From NCBI RefSeq assembly GCF_019391655.1, contig NZ_JAHXPQ010000005.1, positions 1-64,000 of the forward strand: a DNA stretch of 64,000 nucleotides. Reading direction: 5' to 3'. Shown here in pieces: positions 53,194 to 61,123 of this stretch. The DNA comes from Mucilaginibacter rivuli. Lineage in GTDB: Bacteria > Bacteroidota > Bacteroidia > Sphingobacteriales > Sphingobacteriaceae. Position numbers and translations under genes: made by a program. The notes under the pieces were generated by a model, which worked only from the letters and a program-made list of their open reading frames with translations, did no database searches and had not been told where the DNA came from. Numbering within the stretch: position 1 is the stretch's first letter; every line of letters begins with the position of its first letter.

Positions 53194-54432
53194 TTACAAA
53201 ACAGCTTTACTATTTTGGTCATCGGCATAAACTACAGCCAAATACCTACTTTGTACCGTCCTGTAAAACAGCACCAACAATAATAAGCTTATCGCGATAG
53301 CAAACGTACTTAGCGGTATTCCGGCACAATACGGCCAAACAATACTGATGATAGTCAGTAATCTCAAAAACTCCACATTAAACACCCATTTTTTTTGTTC
53401 CATAATGGCGCCGCAGTTAATAAGGCTCAATATGGTAAACGTGGTAAAAAGCAATTTAAAAGCATTGCTTAAGTGTGTTTCAAAAAATATAAACCCGCTT
53501 ACACATATCATTAATAGCACTATTTGCCATATCACGTAGCTATTAAGGCCTTCGTGCAGTTTTACTTTGGTTTGCTTTACGCTGAAGATACGCTCGGCCT
53601 TATCACGTGCCTTAGGGTCGATAAGATTTGGGCTGCCGAAAATAACTTTGAACTTGTTTTTTAATGAGGATTGCGCTTTTACGGTGATGAAAAGCTCAAT
53701 CAGGAAATGGAAGTGCTGCCATAAAAAACTATAAGTGCGCAATTGTTTGGTAAGGCCGTAAACAGGCTCTTCATCCTCTTCGGCAAAGGTACCAAAGAGT
53801 TTATCCCAGATAATAAATACATCTCCGTAATTTTTATCCAGGTAATGCTCGTTACAGGCATGGTGTACGCGGTGGTGCGATGGGGTAACCATGAATTTTT
53901 CTAATATCCCCAGTTTACCAACAACGCGGGTATGTACAAAAAATGGGTACAGGCCGTGGATGAGCAGCATTACCGTGATCATAGAGGCAGGGAAGCCGAT
54001 GATGGGCAAAATACACCAAAACCCTGTGCGCACGAGGGCTTGCAGTACCGTTATTCGCGCCGATACTGTATAGTTAAACTCTTCGCTTTGGTGATGTACT
54101 ACGTGTACCACCCAAAACAGGTTTACCTCGTGCGCCAGGCGGTGATACCAATACCAAATGAGGTCAGTCAGCAGTAAAAGTAGTATCCAAATTACAACGC
54201 CTGCTTTGATATGGAATATACCAAAGCGATGTTGCAGATAGTCATATAAAAAATAGAATGAGCCCGAAACCAATATATCGGTTAATCTTTCGGCTATGCC
54301 TATGCTTACATTAGCGATGGAGTTATGAAGGTTAAAAGCATTTAGCTTACGTTTTTTAGCCACATAATATTCCGCCAGCATTAAAATGATAAAGAACGGT
54401 ATTGCAAAAGCAAGATAAGTACTGCTCATCAA
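53194..54432 (-). CDS. Sterol desaturase / fatty acid hydroxylase family protein
   Basis: A 412-residue membrane protein with several helices. The three histidine clusters of the di-iron hydroxylase family are present in order: WYHRLAHE, HVVHHQSEEFN and SHHRVHHA with NEHYLDKNYGD. Members hydroxylate or desaturate lipid chains or sterol-like molecules; bacterial relatives also act on sphingolipids, ether lipids and carotenoids. Sphingobacteria make sphingolipids, so a lipid substrate is plausible. It lies 26 bases downstream of the cysteine-free peroxiredoxin-like gene and shares its leader with the MCCCS reading frame. Confidence 0.88.
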   Translation of the reverse strand: MMSSTYLAFAIPFFIILMLAEYYVAKKRKLNAFNLHNSIANVSIGIAERLTDILVSGSFYFLYDYLQHRFGIFHIKAGVVIWILLLLLTDLIWYWYHRLAHEVNLFWVVHVVHHQSEEFNYTVSARITVLQALVRTGFWCILPIIGFPASMITVMLLIHGLYPFFVHTRVVGKLGILEKFMVTPSHHRVHHACNEHYLDKNYGDVFIIWDKLFGTFAEEDEEPVYGLTKQLRTYSFLWQHFHFLIELFITVKAQSSLKNKFKVIFGSPNLIDPKARDKAERIFSVKQTKVKLHEGLNSYVIWQIVLLMICVSGFIFFETHLSNAFKLLFTTFTILSLINCGAIMEQKKWVFNVEFLRLLTIISIVWPYCAGIPLSTFAIAISLLLLVLFYRTVQSRYLAVVYADDQNSKAVL

Positions 54433-54458
54433 TTCAAATAAAATAGCTTAAATGGATA

Positions 54459-55097
54459 TTAAGCCGAACGCAGGTTATTTTTATAAGTACCGGCCTCATA
54501 AATTGCCGATAGTACATCCTCCCCACTGAAATTATTTTCAAAATTCCAGTCGATATGCTGATAAGTGATCTGTTTGGCAGTATTTAACACATAGGTGGCC
54601 AATAGCGGGGCATCCTCGTCTATACCCGTAAATTGGTTCCATACCGGCCTCTTCTCATCATATACACCAAATTGTTTGGAAAGGCTATTATTATAATCGA
54701 AATAAAAATTGAGTGATAAACTATGTTCCCATGCCACATCGGCCAATGCTTGCGGACGTTCCGGACTAATTACTACCAGGTTGCCGCCATTGGCTTTTAC
54801 TTCGCGCTGTATATTGTTCAGGTGCACTAATTGCTCCAGGCCCTTTTTACCCCAATGATGTGAGTAAAAAGCGATAACCAGGGGCTTATTTAACAACTGA
54901 TTATTAAATATGGGCCCGCGGGTTTCTGATCCGTTTGCAAACTGAGCCCAACGGCCAAAATCTTTCGCGAAAGAAAAGCCGGGGATAACAAAACCAGTTT
55001 TTGCAGGCCTCAGGGTTTTATAGTGTTTAAATTCAAAATCGCGTTCAAGTAATATTTCAAGGATATCGAATTGAGGGAATGTTGATCTGGATGACAT
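54459..55097 (-). CDS. Cysteine-free peroxiredoxin-like (AhpC/TSA fold) protein
   Basis: 212 residues. From about 60 the sequence follows the thioredoxin/AhpC-TSA pattern: NKPLVIAFYSHHWGKKGLEQ, GGNLVVISPERPQALA, YFDYNNSLSKQFGVYDE. The segment where family members have FYxxxWCPxC reads FYSHHWGKKG, and the protein contains no Cys at all, so thiol peroxidase chemistry is impossible. It may be a binding or structural relative. First gene of the operon with the hydroxylase and a lipoprotein; its 5' leader carries a reading frame with three consecutive Cys codons. Confidence 0.78.
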   Translation of the reverse strand: MSSRSTFPQFDILEILLERDFEFKHYKTLRPAKTGFVIPGFSFAKDFGRWAQFANGSETRGPIFNNQLLNKPLVIAFYSHHWGKKGLEQLVHLNNIQREVKANGGNLVVISPERPQALADVAWEHSLSLNFYFDYNNSLSKQFGVYDEKRPVWNQFTGIDEDAPLLATYVLNTAKQITYQHIDWNFENNFSGEDVLSAIYEAGTYKNNLRSA

Positions 55098-55140
55098 GAT
55101 AATAAATGTAAAATGGTTAATGTGTTGTTTTTATTAAAAT

Positions 55141-55190
55141 TTCCGGTTTTGCACCCGGTGTTATTCACGGCAAAGCCGCATTTCGGAAGG
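55141..55190 (-). promoter_or_regulatory. Hairpins downstream of the MCCCS frame
   Basis: On the minus strand TTCCG (55184-55188) can pair with CGGAA (55141-55145), enclosing the hairpin GCGGC-TTT-GCCGT. CCGG...CCGG in ACCGGGTGCAAAACCGG could instead form a competing small stem before an A/T-rich stretch. Alternative pairings of this kind are what an attenuator needs; no folding program was run. Confidence 0.4.
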
Positions 55191-55198
55191 CTGTCTCT

Positions 55199-55216
55199 TC
55201 AGCTACAACAACACAT
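55199..55216 (-). CDS. Tiny leader reading frame, Met-Cys-Cys-Cys-Ser
   Basis: ATG TGT TGT TGT AGC TGA on the minus strand, 102 bases ahead of the peroxiredoxin-like gene. An AAAGGTGG sequence lies 7 bases before the ATG, a good Shine-Dalgarno match that is rare in this phylum; an in-frame ATG two codons upstream is too close to it. Three Cys codons in a row in a five-codon frame suggest that ribosome stalling at low Cys-tRNA controls the operon, as known for trp/his leaders and for Cys-rich leaders in Actinobacteria. Function is inferred. Confidence 0.5.
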   Translation of the reverse strand: MCCCS

Positions 55217-55391
55217 TATCATACCACCTTTATAAGGGTGTGTTAATTGTGATATGTTTTTACAATGTTTCAAGATATGTTCGTTTTTAATTACAATACA
55301 AACATACGAATATATATTCTACTAAATCTATAGAATTTATATAATTAAATATAAATAATTGATTTATAGGTGAATATTTTTTATTCGCACT

Positions 55392-55425
55392 AAAAAGACC
55401 CGATGGATAAGCCATCGGGTCTTTT
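55392..55425 (-). terminator. Terminator of the SusCD/phosphoesterase operon
   Basis: AAAAAGACCCGATGG and CCATCGGGTCTTTT pair around ATAAG; on the minus strand it ends in TTTTT, 49 bases after the phosphoesterase stop. Confidence 0.9.
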
Positions 55426-55473
55426 CATATTCCAAATAAAAGCAATGGATCTTGATATTATTCATGCGCTTTA

Positions 55474-57927
55474 TCAATCATCGTCATCTTCCTTTTTCTT
55501 TTCGGGGATAACAAATGCGCTGCGTTTGGGCGATGGCATAACAGAGTCTTCCCCTTTAACCGATTTCCATATCACTTCGTTAAGTGCCAGATCGGGCGCG
55601 GCATCTTCCCTTTTAAAGTTAAATCCGTCGGAGCGTTTGCTGCTTTTGGTTGTTGCAGTATTGCGCGTTGTCAAATCAACTTGTGCAGGTAAAACCTTAA
55701 ATGGTGTTTGATCGGGTGTGGCAGTAAAACATTCGTACATAGGTAAGGCAGCCGCATCATACTGGCTCATTGGCGGTAAACCAAGTATCAACTCAATGGT
55801 GCGGAGCACCGACGAGGTTGAATACATACTATGTATTACGGCGTTCCGCTTTACATATGGGCCAACTACATAGGCCGGCGAACGGTGCGCATCAATATGG
55901 TCGGGACCATTTTGCGCGTCATCTTCCACTATAAACACAACAGATTCTTTCCAGATAGGGCTATGCGATAAATGTTCTATAAATCTCCCCACGGCCAGGT
56001 CATTGTCGGCAACAGCGGCAATCGGGCTTATCTTCCCTTTCTTTTGCCCGCTGGTATGATCGTTGCTTATTCTTACCGTGCTTAAATTAGGGACAGCGTT
56101 AGCAACCACCAGCGAATCGAAATCATGCGCCCAGGCATCGTAACGCACCTGGTCGGTTATGTCAAGGTCAAACCCCGGCGCGGCGGCGCACATATGCCCT
56201 TCTAAGGTTTTATATTTGGTTCTGCCAAATTCGCCAAATTCGCCATAGCTCCTAAAACTTAACCCGGCGCGTTGGCAATAATCCCATATATAACCATCGC
56301 GTGGGTACAATGCAGGGCGGCCTCCCTCATAGCTGGTAGAGCCTCCCCTGTTGCCATAGGTAGTAGGCCAGGTTTTTTCAACAATATCGGTAGCATAAGC
56401 AGCCATACTCCAGTTATGCCCATCAGCGCTTACTTCGGCATCAACATAAAAATTATCCATCAGCACAAAGTTATCGGCTATAGCGTGCTGGTTGGGTGTA
56501 ACCCGCTCCCCAAATAAACAAAGCGATTTATCGCCATTGCCTTTGCTTACATCACCCAATACCTGATCATAGGTACGGTTTTCTTTAATGATGTAAAACA
56601 CATGCTTAATAGGCGACTTCTCTCCCTTTTTGCGCGGAATAGGGTTACCCTTTTCGCCGGCGGCCATCATTATTTTATCGTTGGTAAAAGGCGTGTTGGC
56701 ATACACCTGTTTGGTGTAATTTTTCAGATCCTGTTCTTTAGGCTCATCAATTATTGATAAGGTACCTTTAAATAAGCCCGCGATATATTGCAAACGGTTA
56801 TTAGCTGTACTGCCGGTATGCACCCCGCTATTATCATCTTTAGAATAGGGTTGTGGACCCTGGGGGTTTGGCATAGATGTAAGGCCTTTACCATTGCTAA
56901 CTAATATTTTATTGCCTAACAATTTGATATTGGTTGGATACCAGCCTACCGGGATAAAGCCCATGCTTTTGCTGTTACCCGGCAACGATACGTCAAATAC
57001 GGCAAGGCAATTATTATCGGCATTGGCAATATATAAGGTTCTTTCGTTTGATGAAAGCGTCAAACCGTTTGTTGTTGAACCGGTAAGTTTTGTAGGGAAT
57101 AATGTAGCGGATAATGTTTCTAACACTTTACCCGTAACCGTATTAATTACCGAAACTGAATTATCGTTTGCGTTTGCCACGTATAGCAAGCTCCCTTTTT
57201 TATTTAACAACAACTCGTTGGGATGATTTCCAACAGTTATCGATCCGGCAATTGTTTGAGAACGTGTATCGAACGTAACTACTTTATCGCTTCCCCAAAC
57301 AGAAATATACAGTATTTTTTCATCGGGCGATAATATACAGCTGTATGCAAGTTCGGGTAATTGTACTGCCGATATTACTTTCCTGGTTTTCAGATCTACG
57401 GTGTAAATGCTGTTATCCTCCTTAGTAACTGTATATAAGCGCGAGCCGTCTTTTGCTACCGCAATTCCGGCGGGGCATATCTTGCTTTTTGGCCAGGGCT
57501 CCCCCAGTTTAATGGTATCCGGGGTTTTTAACTTGCGGTTGCTTACGTCAAAATCTAATATCACATTTGCATTACCGCCCGATACATACAGGTTTTTATT
57601 ATCCCCGCTAAAAGCCAGGCCATACCAAGCCGTTTTTAATTCAATTTCAGAAAGCGCCTTTTCCTGTTGCGGGTCTATCAGTTGCAGCGATTGAATGCTT
57701 TGCCCGTTATTTGTAACAGCAAGCAGCTGACCTGAAGGACTAAGCTGCATATTGAGTGGCAGATCGCCCAATTGTAGCTGTCGGCCTGCAGGGCTTAGCT
57801 TCCAGCCATTGGGCAACAATACCTGCCCGCTTTCTTTCACTTTGCCGGGTGTTTGTGCCATTGCGATTTGAGCTGTGCATAGCAGCAGTGCAAGAGCGCT
57901 TGTTATTAGCTTGTTAGGTGTATTCAT
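55474..57927 (-). CDS. YncE-like beta-propeller / phosphoesterase fusion
   Basis: 817 residues, signal peptide to about residue 25 (IAMAQ). The first half is a seven-bladed propeller with repeats such as NKNLYVSGGNANVILDFDVS and KGSLLYVANANDNSVSVINT (YncE type). The second half (about 435-780) is a phospholipase C/acid phosphatase-type phosphoesterase: HVFYIIKENRTYDQVLGD, ALYPRDGYIWDYC, VFIVEDDAQNGPDHIDAHRS, where the Asp/His residues would bind metals. Periplasmic or surface. Last gene of the SusC-SusD-DUF5689 operon, so it probably frees phosphate or opens a phosphorylated nutrient for that uptake system. Confidence 0.88.
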   Translation of the reverse strand: MNTPNKLITSALALLLCTAQIAMAQTPGKVKESGQVLLPNGWKLSPAGRQLQLGDLPLNMQLSPSGQLLAVTNNGQSIQSLQLIDPQQEKALSEIELKTAWYGLAFSGDNKNLYVSGGNANVILDFDVSNRKLKTPDTIKLGEPWPKSKICPAGIAVAKDGSRLYTVTKEDNSIYTVDLKTRKVISAVQLPELAYSCILSPDEKILYISVWGSDKVVTFDTRSQTIAGSITVGNHPNELLLNKKGSLLYVANANDNSVSVINTVTGKVLETLSATLFPTKLTGSTTNGLTLSSNERTLYIANADNNCLAVFDVSLPGNSKSMGFIPVGWYPTNIKLLGNKILVSNGKGLTSMPNPQGPQPYSKDDNSGVHTGSTANNRLQYIAGLFKGTLSIIDEPKEQDLKNYTKQVYANTPFTNDKIMMAAGEKGNPIPRKKGEKSPIKHVFYIIKENRTYDQVLGDVSKGNGDKSLCLFGERVTPNQHAIADNFVLMDNFYVDAEVSADGHNWSMAAYATDIVEKTWPTTYGNRGGSTSYEGGRPALYPRDGYIWDYCQRAGLSFRSYGEFGEFGRTKYKTLEGHMCAAAPGFDLDITDQVRYDAWAHDFDSLVVANAVPNLSTVRISNDHTSGQKKGKISPIAAVADNDLAVGRFIEHLSHSPIWKESVVFIVEDDAQNGPDHIDAHRSPAYVVGPYVKRNAVIHSMYSTSSVLRTIELILGLPPMSQYDAAALPMYECFTATPDQTPFKVLPAQVDLTTRNTATTKSSKRSDGFNFKREDAAPDLALNEVIWKSVKGEDSVMPSPKRSAFVIPEKKKEDDDD

Positions 57928-57943
57928 TGGATTAGCCCTTTGT

Positions 57944-59521
57944 TTAATTTTTAAGACTTGTAGCCACAGTACCCGCCGGATACTCCGCCTCTATCTGATC
58001 AAGAGTTGATTGCTTGGTTAACTGAATATTGGTTTGCGTGCGGGCCTTTACCCATTTACCCAAACGCGGGTTATAAATACCGCCAAGTTTATAGTAAAAG
58101 CCCAGATCGGCAGGTGTAGTATAGGCAAAGCACAAGGTATTAGAGCCCTGGCGGTAATACGGCTGAGATTGCAGCGTGATTGGATTGATCACATCATAAA
58201 GATCTGTATTGGCAATTTTATAGCCCACAGCCGGCGGCCCTGCCGAAAACAGCTGCCCCCCTGATCCTACAAATACCACATCAATAGGCTGTGTATCTTT
58301 GGTTACTGTTGTTCCTTCAAATACGGCCATACCGAAGGCATTGCCGCTATTGGCAAAAAAGCCACCGTTACGGGCGCCAAAGCCGTCGCCATCTGCCTTG
58401 GTGTAATCAAAGGCCCTGATCCAGTTTGACGCGGTCATAGTTGTAGATGCAGAGCCGTTAATGGCTTTACCTGCGCCGCCAACGTAAAAGAAAGTACCTT
58501 TTTTTGCTGTACCTGTAGTGAGGTTAAATTTAAAGGTTCTGAACATGGTTGCAGGCGATGCGGAACCTCCGCCTGTAGCCCAACCGTTTGCAGGGTAACC
58601 TGCCGGAACAGACGCCCCCGCATTGTTGGTAACAACAACCGAGTATGGGGTAACCGCAAAATCAATATCGCGGGTGGCCAATAGCTGAATGTATTCGTAA
58701 TTACCATCGCCACCTACAACGTCATTAATAAAACCGCTGATCACGATCGAGGTTACTTCGATAACAGAACTCAACACCTGCGAGTCATCGCCTTTTCGCA
58801 TACGTATCTGCGGTGTCAGTTTTCCATCTGCTGCTGCCTTGGTAAAAACAATGCCGTAAAAATTAGCGGTTATTGGCAAAGCTGTATTGGCAAACTTTGC
58901 AGTTGTATCGGTATGCAGCGTAATGTTTTCAAAACCATCATTCACTGTTTTATCTCCCACAAAATGATCTGTGGGTGTTGGTAGTGGATCAAACCCTCCT
59001 TTAACGATTGCAACCAATGTGCTTTCGTACGTAGATGGATCATTAAGTATCGAACTGCTGGGTACACGGTTTGGTGCAATAGCGTTACCACTCGATATCT
59101 TTACTACCGCGCTTGCAGGAATATTTTTTATCTGCAATATGCCATCGGCCCTGGTTAGGGTGCCGCCGTTAACGGTAACAGACACCGAGTCGCCCGATGA
59201 ATATTGGGCAGCAGCCGCTGCTCCGATAGGGATAGCGATACCTCTTAATAACGATAAACGACGATGGTCCTGAACAACAAGGTATCCTCCGGCAGGCATA
59301 TTATTTCCGGAATAATCAGAAACTACGATACCCGTGATCTGGTCGGAACCATACATTACATCAGTTGTAAGTTTAACGTCAGATCCTTTATAAATATTCC
59401 GAAGGTCATACAACGGTATATATGGGCTTATTATTCCGCCGGGATAGTTACCGCCTTTTTTACAGGCTGCCCAGGTTAAAACCACAACTGATAATACCAG
59501 GTAAAAAGTTATTTTTTTCAT
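57944..59521 (-). CDS. DUF5689 domain lipoprotein
   Basis: 525 residues: signal with lipobox TWAAC (Cys20), then a DUF5689-type N-terminal region (IRNIYKGSDVKLTTDVMYG-like start, IVVSDYSGNNMPAGGYLVVQ) followed by OB-like and lectin-like beta parts rich in Gly, Asn and Thr. DUF5689 proteins accompany SusC/SusD pairs and are thought to be surface binding proteins. It lies 33 bases after the SusD stop and 17 before the phosphoesterase start. Confidence 0.8.
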   Translation of the reverse strand: MKKITFYLVLSVVVLTWAACKKGGNYPGGIISPYIPLYDLRNIYKGSDVKLTTDVMYGSDQITGIVVSDYSGNNMPAGGYLVVQDHRRLSLLRGIAIPIGAAAAAQYSSGDSVSVTVNGGTLTRADGILQIKNIPASAVVKISSGNAIAPNRVPSSSILNDPSTYESTLVAIVKGGFDPLPTPTDHFVGDKTVNDGFENITLHTDTTAKFANTALPITANFYGIVFTKAAADGKLTPQIRMRKGDDSQVLSSVIEVTSIVISGFINDVVGGDGNYEYIQLLATRDIDFAVTPYSVVVTNNAGASVPAGYPANGWATGGGSASPATMFRTFKFNLTTGTAKKGTFFYVGGAGKAINGSASTTMTASNWIRAFDYTKADGDGFGARNGGFFANSGNAFGMAVFEGTTVTKDTQPIDVVFVGSGGQLFSAGPPAVGYKIANTDLYDVINPITLQSQPYYRQGSNTLCFAYTTPADLGFYYKLGGIYNPRLGKWVKARTQTNIQLTKQSTLDQIEAEYPAGTVATSLKN

Positions 59522-59553
59522 TTTTTAATTATTTGATACAGATCAATGTTTAA

Positions 59554-61113
59554 TTATGGTTTTTGCCACCAAACCTGAGTTGATATTTGATCGGGCCCTT
59601 GCACGGTAACTGCATTTTTATAACTGGTAGGATTGGCCGATTGTACATATACCGGGTACACCATTCTTGCCGGCATAATGCCGCCATTTTTTAAGCCTGC
59701 ACCTTTTGGCAGCACGGGGTGGCCTGTGCGGCGATACTCAAACCATTGCTGCATATCTTCTAAAAACAGCGCGTAGTATTTTTGTAAATGGATAGTTTCC
59801 ATTTTGCTATCAAGTGGCGCCGTATCGTTCCAGCTCAACCCCGCATTGGTTAAATATGTCTGAAATTCGGGGCTGTTAATTGTAGGTGCCGTTACCGGGA
59901 TACCCGAAGCTGTTGGGTTAGGCCAGGTAGGTACCCAAAATACAAGCCCGCTTAAAATACCGGTTTGCCAATACGTTTGTGCCGATCCTGTGATGTAGCT
60001 TTTTGCAGCAGCTTCGGCCAGTATGAACTGCAATTCGCTGTAATTCATGATCAGGCCTGTTAACTGGTTTGTTTGAAGACTTACCGCCGAAGTGTTGGAA
60101 TAAAAATATGATTCTTTAGGATCGCCACTACCTGCCGGATAACCGCTGGCCACACCCGAAAAACCGCCCGAACCTTGCGCTATACCCCAGGCGTTAAAAC
60201 CTGCAGTAGCATAATTAGAAATATTGATGCGCGGATCATTCCATGTAATCAAGTGATCAATAAAGAAACTACCTATTGCCGGGCTGCGCCAATCTTGTTC
60301 ACGTACAGTTTGATAAGGTGACACATATGCACCGCCTGTCCATCGCAATATAGCTGCGTCATCATTGCTCGTCATGATAGGATATGTAGAAGCATTGGTA
60401 TTAACTATCTGCGCTATTTTGGCCTGAGCGGCAGGGCCAACATCGGCTTTTGCCGATAGCTTTAACAGTAAGCGTAAATAAAGTGAGTTTCCAAACTTGC
60501 GCCATTTGGTGATATTACCTTTGTAAACAGGATCGCTGCTGGCTACAATTGCTACATTGGCAGAAAGCAAGGTGTTAGCAGTTTCCAATTGCTGGAAGAT
60601 ACCCGCGTAAATATCTTTTTGCGCATCAAATTTAGGTTTAAATATACTGCTATCACGTGCCAGGTTTGATTCTGAATAAGGCACATCTCCATAGGTATCA
60701 GCTAATAGCGAATAGATCCAGGCCTGGCAAACTAATGATATGCCCTGGTAGGATTTATTGAAATTGAGCGGCTGGCTCGATATGTTGTAGATATCTTTAA
60801 AATTGGTAAGTTGCAGGTACCAGTTGTTCCATAGGTTATCAGATGTTGATTTTGGAAAATCGTACCTGAAAACTGTGCCTTCGGCATCTGTTTCGCTTAC
60901 CGTAACCTGCATTAACTCGTTATTAAAATTACGGTTACGCAGCATATTGGCACTTACTGTGGCTACCAATGCAGGGGCCAGCAATTGCTGTGGCAAAGCA
61001 TTGGGCGTATTGATAGGATCAGTGTTGATGCTCTCAAAGTTTTTAGTACAAGATGGCAGTAGGGCCATCAGTACAACTGCGGTATAAATGAATTTATATA
61101 TCTTGTTTTTCAT
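59554..61113 (-). CDS. SusD/RagB family nutrient-binding lipoprotein
   Basis: 519 residues from MKNKIYKFIYT. The lipobox is LPSC, followed by TKNFESINTDP, characteristic of the SusD-like_2 group (second SusD family). Helical TPR-like elements scaffold the surface binding site: AWIYSLLADTYGDVPYSES, KWRKFGNSLYLRLLLKLS, and the end MQQWFEYRRTGHPVLPKG. It forms a lid over its SusC partner, whose gene ends 10 bases upstream. The substrate is not visible; the phosphoesterase downstream hints at a phosphorylated compound. Confidence 0.93.
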   Translation of the reverse strand: MKNKIYKFIYTAVVLMALLPSCTKNFESINTDPINTPNALPQQLLAPALVATVSANMLRNRNFNNELMQVTVSETDAEGTVFRYDFPKSTSDNLWNNWYLQLTNFKDIYNISSQPLNFNKSYQGISLVCQAWIYSLLADTYGDVPYSESNLARDSSIFKPKFDAQKDIYAGIFQQLETANTLLSANVAIVASSDPVYKGNITKWRKFGNSLYLRLLLKLSAKADVGPAAQAKIAQIVNTNASTYPIMTSNDDAAILRWTGGAYVSPYQTVREQDWRSPAIGSFFIDHLITWNDPRINISNYATAGFNAWGIAQGSGGFSGVASGYPAGSGDPKESYFYSNTSAVSLQTNQLTGLIMNYSELQFILAEAAAKSYITGSAQTYWQTGILSGLVFWVPTWPNPTASGIPVTAPTINSPEFQTYLTNAGLSWNDTAPLDSKMETIHLQKYYALFLEDMQQWFEYRRTGHPVLPKGAGLKNGGIMPARMVYPVYVQSANPTSYKNAVTVQGPDQISTQVWWQKP

Positions 61114-61123
61114 TGTTCTTAAA

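Larger units (their letters stand above)
55098..55473. other. Intergenic region with structured leader
   Basis: 376 bases between the peroxiredoxin-like start and the phosphoesterase stop, both minus strand. 55392-55425 is a terminator. 55141-55260 holds the MCCCS reading frame and hairpin-forming sequence on the minus strand. 55261-55390 is very AT-rich; the promoter is probably there but no clear TAnnTTTG was found. Confidence 0.6.

Noticed and set aside
55141..55260. Possible SAM-I or cobalamin riboswitch in the leader before the peroxiredoxin-like gene (CTTATAAAGGTGG, ACCGGGTGCAAAACCGG).
   Set aside because: The core sequences of both classes are missing; the GGTGG fits better as a Shine-Dalgarno site of the MCCCS frame. 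A covariance-model search would settle it.
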